DNA from: Herbiconiux sp. SALV-R1
Lineage (GTDB): Bacteria; Actinomycetota; Actinomycetes; Actinomycetales; Microbacteriaceae
Direction of reading: 5' to 3'
Length of the DNA: 64,000 nucleotides
Assembly (NCBI RefSeq): GCF_013113715.1
Contig: NZ_CP053344.1
Location: forward strand, 1,054,001 to 1,118,000
Position 1 is the first letter of the stretch; each line of letters begins with the position of its first letter. This document shows, piece after piece, positions 24,377 through 31,929 of the stretch. The position numbers and the translations under genes are program-made. The notes beneath the pieces were generated by a model, which did no database searches, was not told where the DNA came from, and saw only the letters and a list, made by a program, of their open reading frames with translations.

Positions 24377-25384
24377 ATGACGCTGTACCGCCTCAACCGC
24401 CTCTTCAACCCGCGCTCGGGCCGCGCCCTCGACGTCGCCGTCGACCACGGCTTCTTCGGTGAGCGCTCGTTCATCACCGGCATCGAGAACATGGATGCGG
24501 TGGTCAGCACCCTGGTCGACGCCGGCCCCGACGCGGTGCAGCTCACCATCGGGCAGGCCCGCAAGCTGCAGGCGCACAAGGGCAAGAACAAGCCCGGCCT
24601 CGTGCTCCGCACCGACGTCGCGAACGTCTACGGCAATCCGCTCGATGCGTCGCTGTTCAGCCACCACGTACCTCACGCGATCGAGGAGGCCGTGCGGCTC
24701 GACGCCGTGGCGGTGTGCGTCAACCTGATGGAGCTGCCCGGTCGTCCTGAGGTGCGTGAGGCGAACATCCGCTCCATCCTCGCCCTGCGCAAGGAGGCCA
24801 CGCGCTACGGCATGCCCCTCATGGTCGAGCCTCTCGTCATGCAGGACAACTCGAAGGCCGGCGGCTACATGGTCGACGGCGACATCGACAAGATCGTCAC
24901 GCTCGTGCGGCAGGGAGTCGAGCTCGGCGCCGACCTCATCAAGGCCGACCCGAGCGACGACCTGTCGGAGTACGGGCGGGTCATCGAGGTCGCCGGCGAT
25001 GTGCCGGTGCTGGTGCGCGGGGGCGGGCGCGTCGACGACCGCACCCTGCTCGAACGCACGGTCGCGGTGCTTGAGGCGGGTGCGCAGGGCATCGTGTACG
25101 GGCGCAACATCGTGCAGCACGAGAATCCGGCGGGCATCACGGCGGCGCTGCTGGCGGTGCTGCACGACGGGGCGAGTGTCGAGGAGGGGCTGGAGATTCT
25201 GGCGGAGTCGGATGCGGCGCGGGGCGCGGGTTCTGCGGGGGGCGTGAGCTCGGCGGGTGGCGGCGCGGGTTCTGCGGGTGGTGGCGCGGATGCGGTGGCC
25301 GGCTCGGCGGCGGGCGGCACGCATGCCCTGGCTGGCTCGGCCGCGGGCGGCAGCACCACCGGCACCGAGGAGGTGTCGGCATGA
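24377..25384 (+). CDS. DhnA-type class I aldolase (DeoC/LsrF-like)
   Basis: A 335-residue protein with the TIM-barrel DhnA/LsrF pattern: ALDVAVDHGFFG at the start, TDVANVYGNPLD, PLMVEPLVMQDNSK, the Schiff-base strand ELGADLIKADPSDD (Lys in LIKAD) and the phosphate-binding VPVLVRGGGR. Such enzymes cleave or rearrange phosphorylated ketoses, or act as thiolases like LsrF. The last 60 or so residues are a Gly/Ala/Ser repeat tail with no family counterpart. It overlaps the next gene as ATGA and is divergent from the PfkB kinase gene; the kinase product is a plausible substrate. No strong ribosome-binding site is visible besides GGAGCC. Confidence 0.85.
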   Translation: MTLYRLNRLFNPRSGRALDVAVDHGFFGERSFITGIENMDAVVSTLVDAGPDAVQLTIGQARKLQAHKGKNKPGLVLRTDVANVYGNPLDASLFSHHVPHAIEEAVRLDAVAVCVNLMELPGRPEVREANIRSILALRKEATRYGMPLMVEPLVMQDNSKAGGYMVDGDIDKIVTLVRQGVELGADLIKADPSDDLSEYGRVIEVAGDVPVLVRGGGRVDDRTLLERTVAVLEAGAQGIVYGRNIVQHENPAGITAALLAVLHDGASVEEGLEILAESDAARGAGSAGGVSSAGGGAGSAGGGADAVAGSAAGGTHALAGSAAGGSTTGTEEVSA

Positions 25385-26532
25385 GCGCCGCCGAGCGCGT
25401 GAACGTCGCCATCGTCGGCGGCGGGCTGATGGGTCGTGAGATCGCCGCGGCGATCCAGCGCTGGCCCGCCCTCATCGACCACCCCGTGCGCCCCCGTCTC
25501 ACCGCGGTGTGCGACATCAACCCGGCAGCACTCGACTGGTTCGACGAGATCGACACCGTCACCACGAAGGTCACGGACTACCACGAGCTGCTCGCCGACG
25601 ACAGCATCGACGTCGTCTACGTCGCGGTGCGCCACGACCTGCACGAGAAGATCTACAGCGACGTCATCGCCGCCGGCAAGAGCCTGCTCGCCGAGAAGCC
25701 GTTCGGAATCGACGGTGCGGCGGCGGAGGCCGTCCTCGCGGTCATGGCCGAGCATCCGGAGAGCTTCGTGCGGTGCTCGAGCGAGATGCCGTTCTTCCCG
25801 GGCGCCCAGCTGGCCATCGACTACGTGACGTCGGGTGCGCTCGGTACCATCGTGTCTGCCCGCAACAGCTTCCTGCACTCGAGCGATCTCGACGTCAACA
25901 AGCCCATCAACTGGAAGCGGCAGACCCAATTCTGTGGAGAAGCCGGCGTGATGAACGACCTGGGGATGCACGCCTGGCACGTGCCTCTGCGCCTCGGCTG
26001 GACCCCGGAGAGCGTCTACGGCGTGCTGCAGAACATCGTGCCCGAACGCCCCGGCCCCGACGGCACCCCGGTGCCGTGCGACACCTGGGACAACGCCGTG
26101 CTGCACAGCTGGGCGCGCCACGACGGCGTGCTCTTCCCGCTGACGACCGAGACCAAGCGCATCGATCCTGGACAGAAGAACACCTGGGAGTTCGAGGCGA
26201 TCGGACTCGACGGTGGGGTGCGCTTCAGCACCAAGAACCCGAAGTCGGTGGAGGTGTTCGCGGTGCGGGACATCCCGGGCGGCGGGCGCGAGCAGGTGTG
26301 GCAGCAGGTCGACGTGGGAAGCCAGTCGGTGTGGCCGACGGTTACCGGAGGGATCTTCGAGTCGGGCTTCTCCGACTCGATCCTGCAGATGTGGGCGGCG
26401 TTCCTCGCCGAGCGCCACGGCTCCCTCGGCGACCGCTTCGGCGCCGCCCGCCCCGAGGAGGCCGCTCTCACCCACCGCATCTACCGCGCCGCCATCACCT
26501 CCCACGAGGAGCACCGCGCCGTCGCGCTGTGA
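25381..26532 (+). CDS. Gfo/Idh/MocA-family oxidoreductase
   Basis: A 383-residue NAD(P)-dependent sugar or cyclitol dehydrogenase. The Rossmann start is VNVAIVGGGLMGREIAAAI, the EKP motif carries the catalytic Lys in SLLAEKPFGID, and D/H residues are seen in GVMNDLGMHAWHVPLRLGW. It would oxidise a hydroxyl of a sugar, inositol or sugar acid in the cytoplasm. It is translated with the aldolase (ATGA). A GC-rich self-complementary CCGGCC run follows the stop directly. Substrate not assignable. Confidence 0.88.
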   Translation: MSAAERVNVAIVGGGLMGREIAAAIQRWPALIDHPVRPRLTAVCDINPAALDWFDEIDTVTTKVTDYHELLADDSIDVVYVAVRHDLHEKIYSDVIAAGKSLLAEKPFGIDGAAAEAVLAVMAEHPESFVRCSSEMPFFPGAQLAIDYVTSGALGTIVSARNSFLHSSDLDVNKPINWKRQTQFCGEAGVMNDLGMHAWHVPLRLGWTPESVYGVLQNIVPERPGPDGTPVPCDTWDNAVLHSWARHDGVLFPLTTETKRIDPGQKNTWEFEAIGLDGGVRFSTKNPKSVEVFAVRDIPGGGREQVWQQVDVGSQSVWPTVTGGIFESGFSDSILQMWAAFLAERHGSLGDRFGAARPEEAALTHRIYRAAITSHEEHRAVAL

Positions 26533-26594
26533 CGCGCGCCGGCGGCCGGCCGGCCGGCCGCACCGCGCGCCGCTCGCCGGCCCGCTGTGTTGCA

Positions 26595-26661
26595 CGAACG
26601 GTATGAGAATCGCGCCGCCGAGCTTCCCCGGAGCTCGACACGCCGATCCTCATACCGTTCG
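26595..26661. repeat. Long imperfect inverted repeat between convergent genes
   Basis: CGAACGGTATGAGAATCG and CGATCCTCATACCGTTCG pair with one mismatch around a 31-nt loop. It lies between the Gfo/Idh/MocA gene and a convergent LacI gene; it may be a bidirectional terminator or a miniature element. Confidence 0.7.
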
Positions 26662-26740
26662 TTCGGCTGATGGCGCCGTGGCGACGTACCCGCGACGGCA
26701 GGAGGCGCCGGGGCGGCGAACCTGGGCGGGCGGCGGCGGG

Positions 26741-27721
26741 TCAGCGCACGCGGCACGACTCGCGTTCGACGAGGGTGACGGGGAGCACGGTGCGGCGGCG
26801 CAGCCGACGCGACGGATGCGCGGAGCGCTCGAAAAGGCGCGCGGCGGCGAGGCGTCCCAGCTCCGCGGGATCTTGCGCGATCACCGTGATCGAGGGGGTG
26901 AGTGAGTCGGCGAGGGGGAAGTCGCCGAAGGCGGTGAGCGCGATCGGGTCGGCGGTGAGGGTCGGGACGGCGGCCATCGTGCAGCGCGCATCCGACGAGA
27001 ACACCGCGGTCACGCCGAGAGCCGGCGCCCGCAGCCGCTTGAGTGCCTCCGCCGCTCCCGGACGGGTCGCCGCGCCGAGCATCACGAGCGAAGGGTCGTA
27101 GGAAAGCGAGGCCGCGTCGAGCGCCTCTCGGTACCCTTCGAGCCGCTCCGCCACGGTGGGCAGCGCGAGCGAGTCGCCGAGGAACCCGATACGCCGGTGC
27201 CCGTGCCCGATGAGGTGCGCGGTCGCGAGGCGCGCTCCGCCACGGTCGTCTTGGGTGAACGAGTCGGCGACGAGCCGCCCGGGCGCGCGGTCGACGAAGG
27301 CGATCGGGATGCGTTCGGCCCACGGCTTCAGGTACGCGTGATCGGTCGTGGTGGGTGCTACGACGAGGCCAGAGAGCTGCCGCCGCAGCACCGACTCGAG
27401 GGCTTGCCGTTCGCGGGCCGGGTCGTGTCCGAGACTGGTGACGACCGTCGAGAGGTCTTCGGTGAGCGCGGCCTCCTCGACGGCATTGACGATCGCCGCG
27501 AAGAACGGGTCGACGATGTCGGGCACCGCCACCCCCACCACCGGCGACCGCCCGGAACGGAACGTCGTCGCCAGCGCATTCGGCACGTAGCCTAGCTCGC
27601 GCATGGTGGCTTCGACGCGCATCCGGGTCGCCGGCAGCACGTGCGGGTCGTCGTTCTGCACCCGCGACACCGTCTTGAGGCTCACCCCGGCCGCGGCGGC
27701 GACATCGCGCATCGTGGCCAT
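26741..27721 (-). CDS. LacI-family transcriptional regulator
   Basis: A 326-residue regulator. The HTH is MATMRDVAAAAGVSLKTVSR, followed by hinge MRELGYVPNALATTFRSGRS. Effector-domain segments are VGVAVPDIVDPFFAAIVNAV, FVDRAPGRLVADSFTQDDRG and LTAFGDFPLADSLTPSITVI. It closely resembles the 326-residue LacI protein at 56583-57563 (same NDDPHVLP hinge-side motif and FGDFPxADxLTP), so the two are paralogues. AGGAG lies 7 nt before the ATG. It is probably the regulator of the adjacent SDR and mannitol-dehydrogenase-like genes, whose promoter carries TGACACCGGTGTCA-type palindromes. Confidence 0.92.
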   Translation of the reverse strand: MATMRDVAAAAGVSLKTVSRVQNDDPHVLPATRMRVEATMRELGYVPNALATTFRSGRSPVVGVAVPDIVDPFFAAIVNAVEEAALTEDLSTVVTSLGHDPARERQALESVLRRQLSGLVVAPTTTDHAYLKPWAERIPIAFVDRAPGRLVADSFTQDDRGGARLATAHLIGHGHRRIGFLGDSLALPTVAERLEGYREALDAASLSYDPSLVMLGAATRPGAAEALKRLRAPALGVTAVFSSDARCTMAAVPTLTADPIALTAFGDFPLADSLTPSITVIAQDPAELGRLAAARLFERSAHPSRRLRRRTVLPVTLVERESCRVR

Positions 27722-27914
27722 GAGTGCTCCTGTCGAGAAAGGGGTGACGGATGCGGCGGACCCGCCGACGCTCCCAGGCTAGCGGCGGGCCGGCGGAGGG
27801 AGGGACGGCGGATGCCGGGAGCCCGCCGCTGGCCGGCGATGGCAGGTAGTGGCGGATGCCGACTGCCCGCCGGCGTTCCCTGCCCACCGGCGGGCCCGCG
27901 GCATCCGTGGGGCG

Positions 27915-28643
27915 TCAGCGGCTGCTGTAGCCGCCGTCGATGGGGAGCGAGACGCCGGTGATCATGCCGGCGGCGTCGCTGAGGAGGAACACCACGGGGC
28001 CCGCGATGTCGTCTTCGGTGGCCCACTTGCCGAGCGGCATCTGCTCGAGGAAGGGGCCCTCGATGTCGGGGCGGCCCCAGTACCAGGCCGACATCGGAGT
28101 CATGACGACCGTGGGGTTCACACTGTTGACCCGGATGCCGTACTTGCCGAGTTCGAGCGCCGAGACGCGCGTGATGTTGTCGAGCGCCGCCTTCGACGAA
28201 CCGTAGGAGATGTGGCCCGTGAGGCCGACGAGGCTCGCCTGGCTGGAGATGTTGACGATGGATCCGCCGCGCTCCTGCCGGGTCATCTCGCGCGAGGCGT
28301 ACTTCGTCACGAGCAGCGAACCGCGGGCGTTGATGCTGATGACCTTGTCGAACACCTCGATGTCGGTGTCCTGCGGGGTGGCGATCTCGCCGCCCCAGCC
28401 GCCCGAGTTCACGACACCCCAGATGTCGCGGCCCTCGATGGCGTCACGGATGCTGTCCTCACTCGTGAGATCGAAGGGCAGGGGGGTGGCGCCGGTGTCG
28501 GCGGCCAGGCTCTCGAGCTGCTCGAGGTTGCGGCCCGAGGCGAGCACGTCGGCTCCCGCGGCGACGAGGTGGCGCACGACGGCGCCGCCGATGCCGCCGC
28601 TGGCGCCGGTGACGAGCACGGTGCGTCCGGAGAAGTCAGTCAT
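27915..28643 (-). CDS. SDR oxidoreductase, dicarbonyl/L-xylulose-reductase-like
   Basis: A 242-residue classical SDR: cofactor motif TGASGGIG at 12-19, NxG (VVNSGG), catalytic Ser in IVNISSQAS and YGSSK. The segment RVNSVNPTVVMTPMSAWYWG and the PLGKWATEDDI that follows resemble animal and bacterial L-xylulose reductases (DCXR), which interconvert L-xylulose and xylitol with NADPH. The neighbouring mannitol-dehydrogenase-family gene is divergent across about 255 bp, consistent with a pentitol/pentulose oxidoreduction step. Only a weak GGAAC precedes the ATG. The substrate is inferred from similarity of short motifs. Confidence 0.75.
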   Translation of the reverse strand: MTDFSGRTVLVTGASGGIGGAVVRHLVAAGADVLASGRNLEQLESLAADTGATPLPFDLTSEDSIRDAIEGRDIWGVVNSGGWGGEIATPQDTDIEVFDKVISINARGSLLVTKYASREMTRQERGGSIVNISSQASLVGLTGHISYGSSKAALDNITRVSALELGKYGIRVNSVNPTVVMTPMSAWYWGRPDIEGPFLEQMPLGKWATEDDIAGPVVFLLSDAAGMITGVSLPIDGGYSSR

Positions 28644-28732
28644 GGGGTGTTCCGATCAGGTCGAGGAGGCGTCGGCCCGCCGCGTCGGTGCGGTGGCCGG
28701 GGTTGCAACATCATAACCACGGATCCGCGCGG

Positions 28733-28805
28733 ATGACACCTGTGTCATGCAAATCGATGACACCGGTGTCATCGCGTTGACATGAGAGCGGCGGATGCGT
28801 ACTGT
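28733..28805 (+). promoter_or_regulatory. Sigma70-type promoter with two upstream palindromic operators (mannitol-dehydrogenase-like gene)
   Basis: ATGACAC-CT-GTGTCAT (28733-28748) and the perfect 20-bp palindrome CGATGACACCGGTGTCATCG (28755-28774) lie with centres 24 bp apart. TTGACA (28777-28782), a 17-nt spacer and TACTGT (28800-28805) follow directly. The 5' UTR would be about 85 nt. Confidence 0.75.
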
Positions 28806-28898
28806 CTCGGTCGAGACGACCGTCGCGACAGCGTCGTGCGGCACCCGATCGTCGGCCCGCGTCTGCGGCGCCGGCCCTGCGTCGACTGGAGACCACCG

Positions 28899-30437
28899 AT
28901 GACCATCCTGAACGCCGCCACCGTCGGTTCCCTCGACAGCACGGTCGCGGTTCCCGCGTACGATCGCGGCGCCGTGCGCCCGGGCATCGTGCACTTCGGA
29001 GTGGGGGCGTTCCACCGGGCGCACGAGGCTATGTTCGTCGATCGGCTGCTGGGCGCGGCCGACGCTGCCACCGACGACTGGGGCATCATCGGCGTCGGCA
29101 CCCTCGCGGGCGATGCGGCGATGCGCGACGCGCTCGCCGCCCAAGACGGGCTCTACACCCTCGTCACCACCGCCCCCTCTGGCGAGGTCGAGGCCCGCGT
29201 CATCGGCTCGCTCGTGCGCTACCTCTTCGCACCCGAAGAGGGCGCCGCTGTCGTCGACGCCCTCCGCGACCCCGCCATCCGCATCGTGTCGCTCACCATC
29301 ACCGAGGGCGGCTACGGCATCAACGACGCCACCGGTGCCTTCGAGCCGAGCGATGCCGCGACGCTCGCCGACCTCGATGTGTTCGTGGGGCACAAGGAGG
29401 CCTTGACCGGGGAGGGGGCCTACGGCGCGCATCCGCTCGACCGGCCCATCCCCACGAGCGCGCTCGGATTCATCGTGCGCGGCCTTGCCGATCGACGTGC
29501 CGCTGGCGAGGTGCCGTTCACGGTGATGTCGTGCGACAACATCCAGGGCAACGGGCGGGTGGCCCGGGCTGCGGTGCTCGCCTTCGCCCAGCGCATCGAC
29601 CAGGAGCTCGCCGAGTGGATCGCCACCGAGGTCGCCTTCCCGAACTCGATGGTCGACCGCATCACCCCGGCGACCACCGAGGAATCGCGGGAGCGCGTAG
29701 CGCGCGAGTTCGGCATCGACGATCGCTGGCCCGTGCTCTCGGAGTCGTTCGTGCAGTGGGTCCTGGAGGACTCATTCACCGCGGGTCGCCCGCCGTTCGA
29801 CGAGGTGGGGGTGCAGATCGTGCCCGAGGTCGAGCCGTACGAGCTGATGAAGCTGCGGCTGCTGAACGCCTCGCACCAGGCCATGAGCTACCTGGGCCTG
29901 CTCGCGGGCGCCGAGTACGTGCACGAGGTGTGCCGCGACGAGTTGTTCGCAGGCTTCCTGCTCAGCTACATGACCCACGAGGCCCGCCCGACCCTCGACC
30001 CGGTGCCCGGCGTCGACCTCGACGAGTACAGCGCCGAGCTGATGCGGCGGTTCGGCAGCGAGGCGATCGCCGACACGCTCATGCGGCAGATCGTCGACGG
30101 GTCGGAGCGCATCCCGAAGTTCCTCCTCCCGGTGGTGCGCGCGCAACTCGCCTCGGGCGGCCAGATCGAGCGTTCGGTGCTGGTGCTCGCCGCGTGGAGC
30201 CGCTTCATCGAGGGCGTCGCCGACGATGGGTCGACCCTGCACCCCGTCGACCGCCGCCTCCCCGAGCTGCAGGATGCTGTGGCAGGGGAGAAGGACGCCC
30301 CCGGCTCCTTCCTCGACTACACGCCCGTCTTCGGCGACCTCGGCTCCGACCCGCGCCTGCGCGGCGCCTTCGTCGAGGCCCGCGCCCGCCTCGCGGAGCT
30401 CGGGGCCCGCGGGGCGCTCGAGGCGCTGCGGCGCTGA
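28899..30437 (+). CDS. Mannitol dehydrogenase family protein (polyol 2-dehydrogenase or hexuronate reductase)
   Basis: A 512-residue long-chain dehydrogenase. Features are the N-terminal Rossmann part (GIVHFGVGAFHRAHEAMFVD), LTITEGGYG, the cofactor/catalytic stretch VMSCDNIQGNG, and VAFPNSMVDRITPATT with the family's catalytic-Lys motif counterpart in YELMKLRLLNASHQAMSYLG. It would oxidise mannitol, arabinitol or a related polyol to the 2-ketose with NAD+. GGAG lies upstream of the ATG. It is transcribed from a well-defined promoter with two operators and is divergent from the L-xylulose-reductase-like SDR gene. The ABC importer further downstream may supply the polyol. Confidence 0.88.
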   Translation: MTILNAATVGSLDSTVAVPAYDRGAVRPGIVHFGVGAFHRAHEAMFVDRLLGAADAATDDWGIIGVGTLAGDAAMRDALAAQDGLYTLVTTAPSGEVEARVIGSLVRYLFAPEEGAAVVDALRDPAIRIVSLTITEGGYGINDATGAFEPSDAATLADLDVFVGHKEALTGEGAYGAHPLDRPIPTSALGFIVRGLADRRAAGEVPFTVMSCDNIQGNGRVARAAVLAFAQRIDQELAEWIATEVAFPNSMVDRITPATTEESRERVAREFGIDDRWPVLSESFVQWVLEDSFTAGRPPFDEVGVQIVPEVEPYELMKLRLLNASHQAMSYLGLLAGAEYVHEVCRDELFAGFLLSYMTHEARPTLDPVPGVDLDEYSAELMRRFGSEAIADTLMRQIVDGSERIPKFLLPVVRAQLASGGQIERSVLVLAAWSRFIEGVADDGSTLHPVDRRLPELQDAVAGEKDAPGSFLDYTPVFGDLGSDPRLRGAFVEARARLAELGARGALEALRR

Positions 30438-30497
30438 CGCGCTGCGCTCTGCCGCGCTGACGCGCTGCCGCGCTGCGCTGCGGGGCGGGCGACGAGC

Positions 30498-30527
30498 CCC
30501 GCGAGCGCGGGCCCGCGCTACGCGGGC
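30498..30527. terminator. Tandem GC hairpins between convergent genes
   Basis: CCCGCG-AG-CGCGGG and GCCCGCG-CTA-CGCGGGC stand side by side, the second spanning the TAG stop of the kinase/HAD gene. Probable bidirectional terminator. Confidence 0.5.
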
Positions 30528-31705
30528 GCGAGGCGGAAGCCGCCGCCCTCCGCGGGGAGGGCGCGCAGCTGGAAGAGCCCGTCGACGATGAGATCGGCGT
30601 CGAGCTCCGCGGCGTCGTGGGTGCCGGCGATGGCGACTGTCGCGCATCCGGCTGCTCTGGCGGCGGCGAGGCCGGCGGGGGCGTCTTCGAAGACCACGCA
30701 GTCGGCGGGGTCGACGCCGAGTCGTGAGGCGGCGAGCAGGTAGGGCTCGGGATGCGGTTTGCCGCGGGTCACGTCGTCGAACGTCACGAAGACGGCGGGG
30801 CTCGTGAGCCCGGCGGCGGCGACGCGGTTGCCGGCGATGAGGCGGGTTCCGCTCGTGACGATGGCCCGCTGCGGGTCGGGCAGCGAGTCGAGAAGCGCTG
30901 CCGCACCGTCGAGCGCGATGACGTCGTCGAGCTCGTCGGCCTCGATCTCGGTCACCCGAACCAATGCCGCTTCGGCCAGCTCGGGCGGGAACAGCGCGGC
31001 GATCACCTGCGCCGCCGGCTGCCCGTGCCCCGCCGCCATGAGGTCGAGCGTGAGCCCGAACTCGCGGCCGAGCTGTTCCCACGACCGGTTCACCGCGGGC
31101 GTCGAGTCGATGAGCGTGCCGTCGAGGTCGAAGAGCGCTGCGGAGAAGGTCCGCGAGAACACCGCCGACGAGGCGGGCAGTGCGCGGCCACCGCCCAGTC
31201 GGCGCAGCACCGAGGCGAGCTGCTGCCCCGTGGTGAGCGCCGCATCGACAACGAGGTGCGGCACGCGCGGCGCCGCGTCGGCGGGGGAGTCGACGATGTG
31301 CGCGTCGCGATCGGCCGAGCGGAGGCGCCGCCGCTCGGCGAGCAGCTCGGGCGAGGCGCGCAGCCACACCACGGTGGGCTCCGCCCCCGCGGCCTCGACC
31401 AGCTCACGCCATTCCGCCCCGCCCTGGAGCTCGGCGGTGAAGGGTGCGACCAGCACCGAGTCGACTCCCGCGCGAACCTGGTCGGCGAGCACGGCCCGCA
31501 GCGCCGCGTAGCGGGCGGGGCGGATGACGGGACGCAGTTCGGGGGCGTTCCAATGGGCTCCGGAGGGGAGTGAAGCTGTCACCGCCTCGAGCACCGGATT
31601 GGTGATCGTGTCGAGGTCGAGCAGCGCCGCGCCGAGCGATCGCGCGAGTTCGGCGGCGAGCGTGCTCTTGCCGCTGCCGGCGGCTCCTGAGACAACGATG
31701 TTCAT
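30518..31705 (-). CDS. Fused P-loop kinase and HAD-superfamily sugar phosphatase/phosphomutase
   Basis: A 395-residue two-domain protein. Residues 1-175 form a nucleoside/gluconate-kinase-like P-loop domain (GAAGSGKST at 7-15, later VVWLRASPELLAERRRLRSA). Residues 185-395 form a HAD subfamily IA domain: DLDGT with nucleophile D193 and acid/base D195, TSGTRL, RGKPHPEPY and VFEDAPAGLAAARAAG, like beta-phosphoglucomutase or sugar-phosphate phosphatases. The two halves are usually separate proteins. Two adjacent ATGs exist; the second has better spacing from AGGAG. It is divergent from the LacI/ManA/ABC operon over a promoter region carrying GACAACGTTGTC. It could phosphorylate one sugar and process a phospho-sugar, but both substrates are unknown. 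Confidence 0.85.
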   Translation of the reverse strand: MNIVVSGAAGSGKSTLAAELARSLGAALLDLDTITNPVLEAVTASLPSGAHWNAPELRPVIRPARYAALRAVLADQVRAGVDSVLVAPFTAELQGGAEWRELVEAAGAEPTVVWLRASPELLAERRRLRSADRDAHIVDSPADAAPRVPHLVVDAALTTGQQLASVLRRLGGGRALPASSAVFSRTFSAALFDLDGTLIDSTPAVNRSWEQLGREFGLTLDLMAAGHGQPAAQVIAALFPPELAEAALVRVTEIEADELDDVIALDGAAALLDSLPDPQRAIVTSGTRLIAGNRVAAAGLTSPAVFVTFDDVTRGKPHPEPYLLAASRLGVDPADCVVFEDAPAGLAAARAAGCATVAIAGTHDAAELDADLIVDGLFQLRALPAEGGGFRLAPA

Positions 31706-31777
31706 CATGCTCCTGGCTCGACAGTCGTATCTGCCTGCCGTGGTGGTGTGGTTACCGAATCGAGACATCGACTCCGC

Positions 31778-31870
31778 TTGACAACGTTGTCGGTCTGTGG
31801 TCAGTATAGGCGAACACGAGAACGACGGGGTTCGGAAATCCGGATCCCTCCAGGCATGACAACGCTGTCA
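31778..31870 (+). promoter_or_regulatory. Promoter of the LacI-manA-ABC operon with two LacI-type operators
   Basis: TTGACA (31778-31783), an 18-nt spacer and CAGTAT (31802-31807). The palindrome GACAACGTTGTC (31780-31791) overlaps the -35 box, and TGACAACGCTGTCA (31857-31870) lies in the leader. AGTATA read on the minus strand gives a TATACT -10 box for the divergent kinase/HAD gene. Typical double-operator repression layout. Confidence 0.75.
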
Positions 31871-31929
31871 AGGAGGTGAGCGCAGATGCTTCGCACAACT
31901 GGACTTTCTGCTCTCGCCGAGGTGATCGC

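Noticed and set aside
26595-26661. Insertion-sequence ends
   Set aside because: Only 31 bp lie between the arms, no transposase is present and no target-site duplication was seen.
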